A stretch of 64,000 nucleotides of DNA from Starkeya sp. ORNL1 (lineage in GTDB: Bacteria; Pseudomonadota; Alphaproteobacteria; Rhizobiales; Xanthobacteraceae): assembly GCF_012971745.1 (NCBI RefSeq), contig NZ_CP048834.1:3534001-3598000 (forward strand). Direction: 5' to 3'. Position numbers and translations under genes: made by a program. The notes below the pieces were generated by a model. That model worked only from the letters and a program-made list of their open reading frames with translations. It made no database searches and had not been told where the DNA came from. This document shows positions 51,601 through 60,613 of the stretch, piece by piece. Numbering within the stretch: position 1 is the stretch's first letter; the number at the start of each line of letters is the position of its first letter.

Positions 51601-53371
51601 TGGCGGTGCCGCTGGTGACGGCAAAGGCGCCTGCGGTCACCGCGCCCTCGCCCTTTTCCATGGTCGAGTTGTCGATGATGAGGGTGCCGGCGCCATTCTT
51701 GGCGAAGGTGCCGTAGGGATTGGTGTAGCTGTAATTGTCGGACTTGATGGTGCCGGAAAAGGACCGGGCCTCGTTTTCGCCGATGGTGGTCACCAGCGTG
51801 CCGGTGCCGAGGTCGATGGTGCCGGAGCCCGAAAGCGCGCCGATCTGCGTTACGAAATTATTGACGTCGAGCGTGCCGGCGGTGGCGATGTTCACATCGT
51901 TCTGCGCATTGAGCGCGCTGGCATTGCCGAGCTGGAGCGAGCCGGCATCGATGCCGACGTCGCCGGTGAAGCTGTTGGCAGCGTTAAGCAGAAGGGTGCC
52001 GGCCCCGGTCTTGGTCAGGTTCCCGGCGCCGCTTAGCGTGCCGTTCCAGGTGGCGCCTAGGCCGTTTGTATCGATCGTCGAGGTGCCGCCAGTCAGTTCG
52101 GCATCGACCGAGGTGACAAGCTGGGAGCCAATCACCTTGATGGTGCCGCCGCCGAGATTGAAATCGTAAGTGCCGCCTACACTGTTGTAGACGCCCTTGA
52201 GGCTGTCGCCGCCGATCTCCAGCGTGCCGCCGTCAAGGTTGTAGGTACCGTGGCCCCAACCGGCGAGGTAAAGCTCCGAGCCGGCCATGACGCGGAAGGT
52301 GCCACCGGTCTGGTCGATGGTGCCGTTGCTGTTCGCGACACCATCATTGCTCTTGTCGCGATCGCCGATGACCATGAAGCCGCGATCATTGATGATGTCG
52401 GCATTCGGCCGCAGCTCCACCAAGGCGTCGCCGCTAATGTTCAGGAAACCCGTGCCCGCGGCATTGGCTCCTGAATTGCGGCCGATGGAATGGCTGCCAC
52501 CTTCCAGGATCAGCTGGCCACCACTGATGTCGTAGGTGCCGGTGCCGCCCTGATTGCCGATGTTCAGTGCGACACAATTGGCGATGGTGGGGCAGTCAGC
52601 CTTGAGATCCACCGTGCCGCCGGTCTGGGTGACGGTGCCGGTACCGCCGAAATCGCCCACCCGCAGCGCGACGCCGATGTTCAGCGTGCCGCCGGAGACA
52701 TTGAGGTGGCCATCGGCGCCCGCGCCGCTGCCCACCATCATGGTGTCCCAGTTGGCGGTGCCGCTGGTGACGGCGAAGGCGCCCTGGTTCACCGCGCCTT
52801 CGCCCCGGTTCATGTCGGAATCGTCGATGATGAGGGTGCCCGCGCCGAGCTTGACGAAGCTGCCATACGGGTTGGTGTAGCTGTAATTGAGGGAATTGAT
52901 GGTGCCGGAGAAGGAGCTGGTGTCGCCGGCCCCGACGGTCGCGGTGAGCTTGCCGGTTCCGAGATCAATGGTGCCGGAGCCCGAGAGGGCGCTGACATAG
53001 GCGCTGACGCCGTCGACACCAAGCGTACCGCCGGCACCGACGTTCAGGTCGAGTGGCTGGCCGCCGACCGGGGACGTCAGGCCGCTGCCGGGGGCAACCA
53101 CGGCGGCACCTTCGAGATTGATGATGTTCGCAACGCCGTTGGTGATGGCGGCTGCGACGGCGGCGTCGAACTCCACCTGGTTGGAGACCGTGAACTCATC
53201 GGCGTGGCCCGGCGACGGCAGCCAGAGCGAGAGGCCGGCGACGAAGGCCAGTGCGGCTATAGCACTTGGATGGACCAATGCCGTGGTGCTGGAAAGCAGC
53301 TGACGAGAGACGGCCAAACCCGTCCGCCGGCTGGAGCGCACGGCCCCAACCCCATGAAAACGTTCCAACAT
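48689..53371 (-). CDS. Autotransporter (type Va secretion) with internally duplicated passenger
   Basis: A 1560-residue surface protein. An extended N-terminus (about 1-58, ending near GHADE) is an unusually long signal. The passenger (about 60-1270) is Gly/Thr/Asn-rich beta-helix sequence with repeated GAGTLLLNAANSFTGDV-type autotransporter repeats. About 345 residues are duplicated in tandem (near 125-470 and 510-855). The C-terminal autotransporter beta-barrel (about 1285-1560) begins NGVWAKGFGSWGDWDGNG and ends in the outer-membrane signature NSLKGSVVVKF. ATG 53371 is used; an upstream TTG at 53392 is less likely. It is probably an adhesin or surface-display protein; no protease or lipase motif is seen. 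Confidence 0.92.
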   Translation of the reverse strand: MLERFHGVGAVRSSRRTGLAVSRQLLSSTTALVHPSAIAALAFVAGLSLWLPSPGHADEFTVSNQVEFDAAVAAAITNGVANIINLEGAAVVAPGSGLTSPVGGQPLDLNVGAGGTLGVDGVSAYVSALSGSGTIDLGTGKLTATVGAGDTSSFSGTINSLNYSYTNPYGSFVKLGAGTLIIDDSDMNRGEGAVNQGAFAVTSGTANWDTMMVGSGAGADGHLNVSGGTLNIGVALRVGDFGGTGTVTQTGGTVDLKADCPTIANCVALNIGNQGGTGTYDISGGQLILEGGSHSIGRNSGANAAGTGFLNISGDALVELRPNADIINDRGFMVIGDRDKSNDGVANSNGTIDQTGGTFRVMAGSELYLAGWGHGTYNLDGGTLEIGGDSLKGVYNSVGGTYDFNLGGGTIKVIGSQLVTSVDAELTGGTSTIDTNGLGATWNGTLSGAGNLTKTGAGTLLLNAANSFTGDVGIDAGSLQLGNASALNAQNDVNIATAGTLDVNNFVTQIGALSGSGTIDLGTGTLVTTIGENEARSFSGTIKSDNYSYTNPYGTFAKNGAGTLIIDNSTMEKGEGAVTAGAFAVTSGTAKWDTMMVGTGSGSAELNVSGGTLNIGVALRVGDFGGTGTVNQTGGTVMLKAACPTIANCVALNVGNQGGTGIYDISGDGKLILEGGSHSIGRNEGSRAAGNGTLNISENALVELRPNTENPDTDRGFMVIGDRSQSNQGIDNSSGTINQSGGTFRVMAGSQLYLAGYGKGTYNLDGGTLEIGGSSLMGVYNNVGGTYDFNLGGGTIKVIGSQLVTSVDAELTGGTSTIDTNGFGASWTGALTGAGALRKTGTGTLVLGNAGNNYAGGTVFDGGTIQANNAGAIGTGAFSVVSDSTLAFGSAFALGNTASIAEGVTATIDTSLGAGTLNGVISGAGGLTKTGANSLTLGAANTYSGATTINQGTLATAVANALSTSTAVTIASGAALDLQGNSQTIGSLNGAGNVSLGAGFLTTGSDNASTSFGGVISGSGGLTKTGTGRFELFGDSLYTGDTNINGGILAVNGSITSDVFVNAGGTLGGKGTTGDITVLSGGILAPGNSVDTLHAVGNVTLSDGALYEVETNALTSDRTEATGNVTVDGDLQINTAAGYTVGREYKIFTANGAVSGKFDTVDVLQDLPFLVADIDYNAQDVVLTFNPLATAWSAFADTSNQAGVAKAVQSLGLGDLVFDTILGLNAAQANQTFDRLSGEVHASTSTMLISDSRFVREAALERARAPIERLAPVPAMPVKAAPPPQAVDQSNGVWAKGFGSWGDWDGNGNAASLDRDIGGIFVGYDRVIGETWRFGVAAGYSEADFHVSDRASSGNAKSYHVAGYGAGNWGDFGVRFGGAYSWNDISTDRSVVLADGVNSLSADYSASTAQVFGEVGYTFAAALANFEPFASLAYVNLDTDGFTENGGAAALTTRDASEGVTYSILGVRVEAQLAPTATLKGSLGWQHAFGDTTPERESAFASGSLPFIVTGVPIAEDALVVEAGLDYAILPNTVLGVSYSGQLADEATDNSLKGSVVVKF
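50810..51840. repeat. Autotransporter passenger duplication, C-terminal unit
   Basis: About 1 kb of DNA that repeats the segment at 51960-52990 with an offset of 1152-1155 bp. For instance TGCCGCCTACATTGTTGTAG at 51016 matches TGCCGCCTACACTGTTGTAG at 52171. Long stretches are almost identical, including CCCACCATCATGGTGTCCCA-like sequences. Boundaries are approximate. Confidence 0.85.
51960..52990. repeat. Autotransporter passenger duplication, N-terminal unit
   Basis: Partner of the unit at 50810-51840. It encodes the same order of blocks: SYTNPYG, TLIIDDSDM, NWDTMMVG, LRVGDFGGTGTV, CPTIANCVALN, GGSHSIGRN, GTFRVMAGSELYLAGWG. Most differences fall at the ends and in short loops. Boundaries are approximate. 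Confidence 0.85.
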
Positions 53372-53668
53372 AAGCCGGCCCCACAACCCCAAGTATCAGT
53401 GCCATATTCAATCATGGCTACCGTAACGGAGTCACCACCCCGAATGGTTGTGCAGCGCAGCAGTCAATATGGTACCTTGACGATTGCAAGTTGGCTGCAA
53501 ATCGCAACGATCTTCAATCTTTTGAACGGTTCTCAAGGGATCGATTTGATAGGGCTATCAATGCTGCAAAGCAGCACGCGGGTTTCCGAGATCGTACGCA
53601 TGCGAATCTTCTGCCGACTGATGCAGATCCGCCACAGTCGAATGGCACCAGGTAACCGGCACAAAGAC
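53372..53668. other. AT-richer intergenic region upstream of the autotransporter gene
   Basis: About 300 bp without a credible gene, visibly richer in A and T than the surrounding DNA. It separates the autotransporter start from the trxA terminator and must hold the autotransporter promoter. I cannot pick a single convincing -35/-10 pair, although ATATTGACTGC on the minus strand offers a -35-like TTGACT. Confidence 0.5.
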
Positions 53669-53700
53669 AAACGCCCCGGAACGTGCGTTCCGGGGCGTTT
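53669..53700 (-). terminator. Rho-independent terminator of trxA
   Basis: A perfect 15-bp stem AAACGCCCCGGAACG / CGTTCCGGGGCGTTT with a 2-base loop. Read on the minus strand it lies 28 bp after the trxA stop and is followed by GTCTTTGTG. It ends the addB-addA-trxA direction of transcription. Confidence 0.88.
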
Positions 53701-53728
53701 CATTCAGTCGGTTAGATCGCGGGCAGCG

Positions 53729-54049
53729 TCAGATGGCGCTGTTGATCCACTGCACGAGCTTGGCCTTCGGCGCAGCGCCAACCTGGCGCGAAGCGAGCTT
53801 GCCGTCCTTGAACAGCAGCAAGGTCGGGATCGACATGATGCCGTACTTGGAAGCGGTGGCCGGGTTCTCGTCGACGTTCAGCTTCACGATCTTCAGCTTG
53901 CCTTCGAGTTCGCCGGAGACTTCGTCGAGCACGGGCGCGACCATGCGGCAGGGACCGCACCATTCGGCCCAGAAATCGACGAGCACGGGCTCGGAGGCAT
54001 TGATGACGTCGGAGTCAAACGACTGGTCCGACACTTTTTCGACGCCCAT
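53729..54049 (-). CDS. trxA: Thioredoxin
   Basis: A cytoplasmic disulfide reductase of 106 residues. The active site is [13 protein letters not shown] (Cys-Gly-Pro-Cys). The cis-Pro loop is in [15 protein letters not shown], and the buried Asp in [10 protein letters not shown]. It supplies electrons to ribonucleotide reductase, PAPS reductase and other targets. It follows addA by 76 bp, an order seen across rhizobial relatives. A strong terminator follows. Confidence 0.97.
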   Translation of the reverse strand: MGVEKVSDQSFDSDVINASEPVLVDFWAEWCGPCRMVAPVLDEVSGELEGKLKIVKLNVDENPATASKYGIMSIPTLLLFKDGKLASRQVGAAPKAKLVQWINSAI

Positions 54050-54125
54050 TGGCGTGACCTTTCTGTCTTAGACAACGGAAGTTGCAGCCAAGGTGGTATC
54101 GCCAAGGCGCGCCGTCAAGCTGGCG

Positions 54126-57100
54126 TCACACTGACGTGTGGCGGGCCAGCGCAGCCGCCATCTCCTCTCGCCCCACAAGATGCACCAGCGGTCCCGCCGT
54201 ATAGACCAGGCTGGCCTCGATCACCTTGCCGGGAAACAGCTTTTCCAGCAGCGCGGCATAGAGCGCGAGCTGTGTCACGTGGCCCTCGAGCGGGCGCGCC
54301 GGCGCCCGGGCGTCAGTCTTGAAGTCTGCAAGCCGCACATGGCTGGCCTGCACCGCCATGCGATCGATTCGCCCCGAGACGGTGATTCCGGGTGCGATCT
54401 CGCCGACGATCGGCACTTCGGCGCGGCTGTCCGGGGCGAATAGCGGGGCGATGCCGGGAAGCTCCAGCGTCGCCAGCGCTTCGTTGAGCAGCGCTTCGCG
54501 GGTGCCCTCGTCCCAGTCCGCCGCCTGCGCGCCGAGCAGCCGCCGGCCGGCCGCCGCTCGTTCGGCCGTATCGCGCAAGGCGAGCCCGACGAGCAGGCGA
54601 TGCATCAATTCGCCGCGACGCATGGCCGTGAGCGCGGCGGCACTCGGTCCACCGCTGGAGACCGCCTGAGAAGGTGCGAGCGCCCGCGGATGCACGGGCG
54701 CCGCCACCGGCTTCACCAGTGCAGCGAGCAGCGCGCGTTCCTCGTCCGGGACCGTGCGCGGTGCCGGCGGCGAGATCGGTGCCGCCGCGACTTCCTCCTG
54801 CGGTCCGCGCCAGCGCCGCACCGTGCCGGCAAACCCCACCGCCGGCACTTCCACCGCCTCGGCATCGAGTGCGCCGCGCACCAGGTCGTACCAGCAATCC
54901 GGCCGTCGCTGCCGGCGGCCATCGGCGCCACAGACCACCAGCGCGCTTTCGGCGCGGGTCAGCGCCACATAGAGCAGCCGGCGATACTCCTCCATGGCCA
55001 GCGCCTCGGCACGCTGGCGCAGCACGTCCATGGCCGGGGTGTCGGTCTTCTTCGAGGGCGCCAGCAGCATCGCCCGCCGGCCGGCCGGCGTCTCGGCGCG
55101 CAGCAGGCCGGCATCGTTGCGCAGCAGCGGCCCGCTGGTGGTGTCGGCGAGGATGACATAGGGCGCCTCCAGCCCCTTGGCACCGTGCACCGTCATCACC
55201 CTGACCTCATCGCGACCGGCCTCCATGTCGCGCTTGGTGTCAACGCCGCCGCGCCGCAGGAAGGCGAGGAAGCCGGCGAGCGACGGCGTCGCTGCCCGCT
55301 CATAGGCGCGGGCCAGCGCCAGCATTTCATCGAGCGCATCCGACGCCTCGGCACCGAGGCGCGCCAGCATGCGGGCACGGCCGCGTTCGCGGCCCAGGAC
55401 CCGCGCATAGAAATCGAACGGCCGCAGCGCCAGCGCCTCCGGCTTCAGGCGCGCCAGCATGTCGGCGGCGCCGCGCCATTTGGGCTGCTCGTCCGCCCGC
55501 GCCCGCAGTTCGGCATCAAGCCGACGGGGGGCGCGATTGGCGGCGAGCTCGATGAGGTCGCCATCGTCAAAGCCGAACAGCGGGCTCTTCAGCGCGCAGG
55601 CCAGCGCAAGTTCGTCATCGGGCGAGATGAGCGCGTCGCCGAGTGCCATCAGGTCCTGCACCGCGATGTGCTCGGCGACCACCAGGCGGTCGGCGCCGGC
55701 GACCTCGACGCCCTCGCGCTTCAAGGCGCGGATGATCGCCTCGAACAGCGCGCCGCGCCGGCGCACCAGCACCAGGAAATCGCCGGGCCGCGCCGGGCGC
55801 GCGCCCTCGCGGGCATGGACGCGGAAACCGTCGCGGATGCGGGCGCCGATATGGCCGGCAATGTTGCGGGCGAGCCGGCTCGCCGGATCGTCCTCGCTCG
55901 GCGCATCGAGCGGCTTCTGCCAGGCATCGAGCTCGATCTTCTCGCCCGGCGCCTCCGGCTCCCACACCTCGACGAGCGCCGGCAGCAGCGCGTGGATCGC
56001 CTCGTGATGGGTGCCGACGGTATCGGCGGAGAGGCCGACATAGGCCTCGGCGCGGCCGAACACCGTGTCGACGGCGCCGAGTATGCCCGGCGCCGAACGG
56101 AAGGAATGCTGCATCTCCAGCCGGCGGAACCCGCCTTCCGGCGCCAGCCGCTCGAAGGTGCGGCGCATATCCTCGAAGCGGCGCGGATCGGCGCCCTGGA
56201 ATGAGAAGATCGACTGTTTCTCGTCGCCGACCACGAACAGCGTGCGCGTCTTCTCCTGGGCACCCGTGCCGGCAAAGAATTCGGCGACCAGCGGGCGGAT
56301 CACCTCCCATTGCTCCGGGCTGGTGTCCTGCGCCTCGTCGACCAGCACATGGTCGATGCCCTGGTCGAGCTTGTAGTGCACCCAGGCGGAGGCGCCGGAG
56401 GAGAGCAGCCGGCGCGCCGCGGTGACGAGATCGGCGAAGTCGAGCACGCCGCGGGCGCGCTTGGCCGCCTCGTAGCGGCGCATCGCCTCGCGCCCGAGGG
56501 TGAGCGCGGAGCGCGTGCGCTCTGCGGCACGCACCGCCTTCAGCCGCATCATCAGCGGCGCTATGCGGTCGCGCTCATTGAGCAGCGCAGGAAAGCGCTC
56601 ACGCACCTTGGCGGAGCCGAACTGGGTGTCGCCGTAGGGCTGGCCATCGTCCTTCAGGAACACTGCGGCATAGAGCTCCGGCAATTCCTCGTCGGGCGCG
56701 ATGGCGGCCTCCAGCAGTGCGTGGCCGCGCCGCGCGCAATTGCCGCCATTGGCGATCAGCTCCTCGGCGAGGCCCCGCCAGGCGCCCCGGGGAATTTCCG
56801 CCTGCTCGACGAGAGTGCGGGCGAGCCCGGCTTCGTCGTCGCCCGGCGTACGGCCGACCAGCCGGTCGATCTCACCGGATGTCGCCGCCAGCGCCTCCGG
56901 CTCGGCGACCAGGGCGGCGATCAGCGCATCGATGCCGCCGTCCGCGGTCTCGTCGATCAGCAGGGCCAGCGCGCGACCGAGATCGCTATCCGGCGCGCTC
57001 GAGGCGGCAAGCACCACTTCGGCGCGGATGCGGGCGAGCAGTTCAAGGCGCGCCGCCTCCTCGATCTCGCCGAAGCCGGCCGGCACCCCCGCCTCGAACG

Positions 57101-57521
57101 GAAAGCGATGCAGCAGCGCGCCGCAAAAGGCGTGGATGGTCTGGATCTTCAGCCCGCCCGGCGTCTCCAGCGCCAGCGCGAACAGCCGGCGCGCCAATGC
57201 CCGGCGCCGCGCGTTGGCCGGGCGCCCGTCGGTGATCTCGATGGCGCGGTCGAGCGCGGCATCGTCGAGGCTCACCCATTTGCGCAGTTCGCCGAGCACG
57301 CGGTTGGCCATATTGGCTGCTGCCGCCTTGGTGTAGGTCAGGCACAGGATGCGCCCGGGCGGCACCTCGCTGAGCAAGAGGCGGATCACCCGGCGCGCCA
57401 GCACATGGGTCTTGCCCGAGCCGGCATTGGCGGAGACCCAGGCGGAGATGCCGGGATCGGAAGCCTGCGTCTGCAGGTTGGTGGCCGCGCGCGCCTGGGC
57501 GGAAGGCGGAATCACGCTCAT
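54126..57521 (-). CDS. addA: Double-strand break repair helicase AddA
   Basis: The UvrD-type helicase and nuclease subunit of AddAB, 1131 residues, that resects double-strand breaks for RecA loading. Walker A is VSANAGSGKTHVLARRV near residue 35. Motif II is HVLVDEAQDTSPEQWEVIRP and motif III FVVGDEKQSIFSFQGADPRR. Motifs V/VI include RVMTVHGAKGLEAPYVILAD and RRLLYVALTRAESALVV. The C-terminal RecB-type nuclease has SGRIDRMAVQASHVRLADFK with catalytic Asp and Lys. It overlaps addB by 4 bases (ATGA). Confidence 0.96.
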   Translation of the reverse strand: MSVIPPSAQARAATNLQTQASDPGISAWVSANAGSGKTHVLARRVIRLLLSEVPPGRILCLTYTKAAAANMANRVLGELRKWVSLDDAALDRAIEITDGRPANARRRALARRLFALALETPGGLKIQTIHAFCGALLHRFPFEAGVPAGFGEIEEAARLELLARIRAEVVLAASSAPDSDLGRALALLIDETADGGIDALIAALVAEPEALAATSGEIDRLVGRTPGDDEAGLARTLVEQAEIPRGAWRGLAEELIANGGNCARRGHALLEAAIAPDEELPELYAAVFLKDDGQPYGDTQFGSAKVRERFPALLNERDRIAPLMMRLKAVRAAERTRSALTLGREAMRRYEAAKRARGVLDFADLVTAARRLLSSGASAWVHYKLDQGIDHVLVDEAQDTSPEQWEVIRPLVAEFFAGTGAQEKTRTLFVVGDEKQSIFSFQGADPRRFEDMRRTFERLAPEGGFRRLEMQHSFRSAPGILGAVDTVFGRAEAYVGLSADTVGTHHEAIHALLPALVEVWEPEAPGEKIELDAWQKPLDAPSEDDPASRLARNIAGHIGARIRDGFRVHAREGARPARPGDFLVLVRRRGALFEAIIRALKREGVEVAGADRLVVAEHIAVQDLMALGDALISPDDELALACALKSPLFGFDDGDLIELAANRAPRRLDAELRARADEQPKWRGAADMLARLKPEALALRPFDFYARVLGRERGRARMLARLGAEASDALDEMLALARAYERAATPSLAGFLAFLRRGGVDTKRDMEAGRDEVRVMTVHGAKGLEAPYVILADTTSGPLLRNDAGLLRAETPAGRRAMLLAPSKKTDTPAMDVLRQRAEALAMEEYRRLLYVALTRAESALVVCGADGRRQRRPDCWYDLVRGALDAEAVEVPAVGFAGTVRRWRGPQEEVAAAPISPPAPRTVPDEERALLAALVKPVAAPVHPRALAPSQAVSSGGPSAAALTAMRRGELMHRLLVGLALRDTAERAAAGRRLLGAQAADWDEGTREALLNEALATLELPGIAPLFAPDSRAEVPIVGEIAPGITVSGRIDRMAVQASHVRLADFKTDARAPARPLEGHVTQLALYAALLEKLFPGKVIEASLVYTAGPLVHLVGREEMAAALARHTSV

Positions 57522-60500
57522 TCGCCCTCACCCTCGCCACTGATCGACCATTCGCCGACCCGCGCCAGATGGCCGTAATCGCCGGTATTGCCGCGGAACA
57601 TCGGCCGGCGCAGCGCGACATAGCCCTGCGCCGGGTTCTCGAAGGCGCGCACCAGCGTCTCCAGCCGCTCCAGAGTGGCATCGGCGAGCGTCGCTGCGCT
57701 GGCATCGGTGCCGACCACGCTCTTCTCTTCGAGCGGCGGGTTGCCGGAGCGCAGCCGGACATAGACGAGGTCCGCCGTCGGCGCCGGCGGCACCCCATCG
57801 AAGCCGCCGCGCGCGGCGATGCCGGCTTCCAGCGGCAATTGCGGCGAATAGAGCGCGGCGGTCTGCTTTGCCGTCGGCACGACGCCGGTCTTGTAGTCGA
57901 GGATCGCCAGCGCGCCGTCGCGGCGCACTTCGATGCGATCGGCATAGCCGGCGAGCCGGAACGGCCCGCGGGTGCCGGCAAGGCTGATGCGCCCGCCCGT
58001 TTCGGCGACGATGCGGGAAAGCTCGGCGCGCCGCATCCGCTCCCAGGCGAGGAAGGCCGGGATCAGCCGCTCGAAGCGCGCCCACCACAGCGCGTGCTCG
58101 GCGGGAAATGCCTCCAGCGGCGCGAAAGCATGCCGGCCGAAATCGCGCAGCGCGGTCTCGGCGTTCGCCGGAAGCGCCTCGGGATAGGCCTGCGCGAAAT
58201 CGCCCAGCGCTTCATGCACCGCACTGCCACGCTCTGCGGCACCCGGGGCAGCGTCGAGCCCGTCGAGCGGGCGCAGCTTCAATATGTGGCGCGCATAGAT
58301 GGAATAGGGATCACGCAGCCAGGTCTCGATCTCGGTCACGCTGAGCATGGTCGGGCGCAGCTCGACAGCCGGCGTCGGCGCCGGCCGGGAGATGCGCGCG
58401 GCGGGCGGGTCGGCATCGATCAACCGGGCGAGCCGGCGGAAACGCTCGCCACGCGCGAGCGTGTCATGCCAGCGCACTTCACCGCTCACCGCCGCCAGCC
58501 GCTGGAGGAAGCGCGAGGGCACGGTCGGCGCACCGCCGACCTTGGCGGCGCGGGCGAGGATGAGTTCCGGCGCGCCGCAGAACTGCGCGAAGTCATGGGC
58601 AGACAGGCCGATGCGCCGCTCCGGCGCCTCCAGCCCGAGTGCCGCACGCATCGGCCGACTGAGCCAGGGATCGGAGCGCACCGCCGCCGGCCAGCCATCC
58701 TCGACCAGCCCCGCCAGCACCATGCGGTCGACCGCGACGAGACGGGCTTCCAGCGGGCCGAGGATGCGCAGCCGGGCGTTGGCGTCGAGCGGCGGGCGCA
58801 CCGACCAGGCCGAGAACAGATCCGGCAAAGCCGACGCATAGTCGGCTAACGTCATGTCCGAGGCGTAAGGTCCGCCCTCGCCGAGCGCATCGAAGGCCTC
58901 CGCCAGGATAAGCGTTGCCGCATCGCCGGGAGCCGCGGCGAAACCCTCGCGCACCGCGTCGCACGCCGCACGGTGCACGGCGACGAGATCGGCGAAAGGG
59001 TGCGAGCAGCGCCCGAGAGCGAGCAGCGGCGTCAGCGCCGCACCGATGCGGCCCGCGAGATCGGCGGCGATGCTGCGCTCGCTGTCGCCAATGCCGCGAC
59101 GCGGATCGGTGCGGTGGAAATTGCGCGGATCGAACCCGGCCACGGCGGCGATCAGCCCATCCGCGTCCGCGGCGGGGCGCGGGCCGCGCAGCACCATCAA
59201 TTCCAGCGCGTCGGTGACACTCGCCAGCGCGCTTGCCTCCAGCCCGAAGCGGGCGTGCGGATGACGCAGCAGCCCCACCAGTGGCACCGGTGCCAGTTCG
59301 TCCGCCGCAGCGTCGGCGACCAGCCGGGCGAGCCGGCCGGCAACGCTCTCGGACAGCGGCTCGCCGGCGGAATCGTCGATCGCGATCCCGAAGCGCAGCA
59401 GTTCCGCCGCGACACGGCGAGCGAGATCGCGGTCCGGCGTCACCAGAGCCGCGGTCCTGTCCGCAGTCTCCAGCGTCTCGCGCAAGGCGATGGCGATGGT
59501 GAGCGCCTCCTCGCGGGCATCGTCCGCCTCGATGACCGCGACATCCGCCAACGCTGTCCCGACCGTCGCCGGCCAGGCATTGCCAAGGCTGGCCCAGGCG
59601 TCGGTGGCGAGCGCGGGGCGCAGCGCCTCGGACAGCAGGCGCTCGCGGCCAAAAAGGGCGGGCGCGCCGAGCACCTTCACATCCTCGCGTTCGACGCCGA
59701 CCAGCGCCAGCAGCCGGGCGAGACCATATTGCGGGTGGCTCGGCGCCGGCTGCTCCTTGTCGATCAGGCCGCGCCACGCCGCCTCGTCCAGATCGGTGTC
59801 GAGGCCGGGCAATACCAGCGCGCCAAGCGGCAGCCGGGCGACGCTGGCCAGCAGGCGGGCGGTCGCCGGCATCGAGCCGGTCGAGCCGGCCGCGATCACC
59901 GGGCCGGCATCTTCCCCGAGCGCGGCAAGGCGGGCGGCCTCGGCGGCGATCAGCCGGTCGCGCCGCACGCTGCCGTCAATGGCATTCATCGCGGCGAGCA
60001 ATGCCGGCCAGGCCTCGCGCGCGATCTTCAGGAAATCGAGCGCCATGTCCCAATAGCGGTCGTGCTCGCCCGGAACGAGGTCGTCGAGCCGCTCCCATGG
60101 CACTTCCTGCGCCGCCATCTCGTCAATCAGCTGGCCCAGCGCATCGGCGAGCGCGAGGCCGGCGCCCGGGCCGGCTGCAACCGCGGCCCGCCCGTCATCG
60201 TCGCGCAGCAGGTCGCGCCAGCGCCCGACAAGGTTGGCGAGGGCGAGGCGGCGCGTCGTGGCGGGAACCGAGGAGGGGGGCTCGGTGAATTCCTCGGCGA
60301 AGGCCAGCGCGTCCTCGTCGACATCGCCGAGCGGTACGATGCGCGGCAGCAGCGTCGCACCACTGGTCTGCGCCAGCAGCGCCTCACCGAGGAGCCGGCC
60401 GGCGCGGCGGGTGGGCAGGAACACGGTGGCGGAGGCGAGCGCGAGCGGATCACCCCTCGGCGCGAAGCCGGGCACTAGATCACCGTCCAGCAGCGCCCCG

Positions 60501-60562
60501 GCCAGCGTCGCCAGGAACGGCGCGGAGGCCGGCACGGTGAAGAGGCGCGGCGTGCGACTCAT
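57518..60562 (-). CDS. addB: Double-strand break repair protein AddB
   Basis: The partner of AddA, 1014 residues, of the alphaproteobacterial AddB type. The N-terminal part has a degenerate helicase fold (SATVFLPTRRAGRLLGEALL) without a canonical Walker A, as usual for this subgroup. The C-terminal nuclease domain is recognised by LAGYADRIEVRRDGALAILD followed by YKTG. AddB is expected to recognise Chi-like sequences and cut the 5' strand. It is translationally coupled to addA. A family A palindrome (60614) lies just upstream. Confidence 0.94.
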   Translation of the reverse strand: MSRTPRLFTVPASAPFLATLAGALLDGDLVPGFAPRGDPLALASATVFLPTRRAGRLLGEALLAQTSGATLLPRIVPLGDVDEDALAFAEEFTEPPSSVPATTRRLALANLVGRWRDLLRDDDGRAAVAAGPGAGLALADALGQLIDEMAAQEVPWERLDDLVPGEHDRYWDMALDFLKIAREAWPALLAAMNAIDGSVRRDRLIAAEAARLAALGEDAGPVIAAGSTGSMPATARLLASVARLPLGALVLPGLDTDLDEAAWRGLIDKEQPAPSHPQYGLARLLALVGVEREDVKVLGAPALFGRERLLSEALRPALATDAWASLGNAWPATVGTALADVAVIEADDAREEALTIAIALRETLETADRTAALVTPDRDLARRVAAELLRFGIAIDDSAGEPLSESVAGRLARLVADAAADELAPVPLVGLLRHPHARFGLEASALASVTDALELMVLRGPRPAADADGLIAAVAGFDPRNFHRTDPRRGIGDSERSIAADLAGRIGAALTPLLALGRCSHPFADLVAVHRAACDAVREGFAAAPGDAATLILAEAFDALGEGGPYASDMTLADYASALPDLFSAWSVRPPLDANARLRILGPLEARLVAVDRMVLAGLVEDGWPAAVRSDPWLSRPMRAALGLEAPERRIGLSAHDFAQFCGAPELILARAAKVGGAPTVPSRFLQRLAAVSGEVRWHDTLARGERFRRLARLIDADPPAARISRPAPTPAVELRPTMLSVTEIETWLRDPYSIYARHILKLRPLDGLDAAPGAAERGSAVHEALGDFAQAYPEALPANAETALRDFGRHAFAPLEAFPAEHALWWARFERLIPAFLAWERMRRAELSRIVAETGGRISLAGTRGPFRLAGYADRIEVRRDGALAILDYKTGVVPTAKQTAALYSPQLPLEAGIAARGGFDGVPPAPTADLVYVRLRSGNPPLEEKSVVGTDASAATLADATLERLETLVRAFENPAQGYVALRRPMFRGNTGDYGHLARVGEWSISGEGEGE

Positions 60563-60613
60563 GTGTCCTCCCGGTTCGGCCCCGCTTATAGCCGTTTTAC
60601 ATACGGGATTGTC

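Noticed and set aside
50800..53000. Repeated DNA that might suggest a CRISPR array
   Set aside because: The repeat is two long in-frame coding units, not many short repeats with unique spacers, and there are no cas genes.
51338..54322. Long plus-strand frames opposite the autotransporter (51338-52036, 52490-54322)
   Set aside because: They mirror the internal duplication of the autotransporter and run through its promoter region and trxA, so they are not independent genes.
54600..56204. A 534-codon plus-strand frame opposite addA
   Set aside because: addA has all helicase and nuclease motifs; the opposite frame lacks a domain and is Arg/His-rich.
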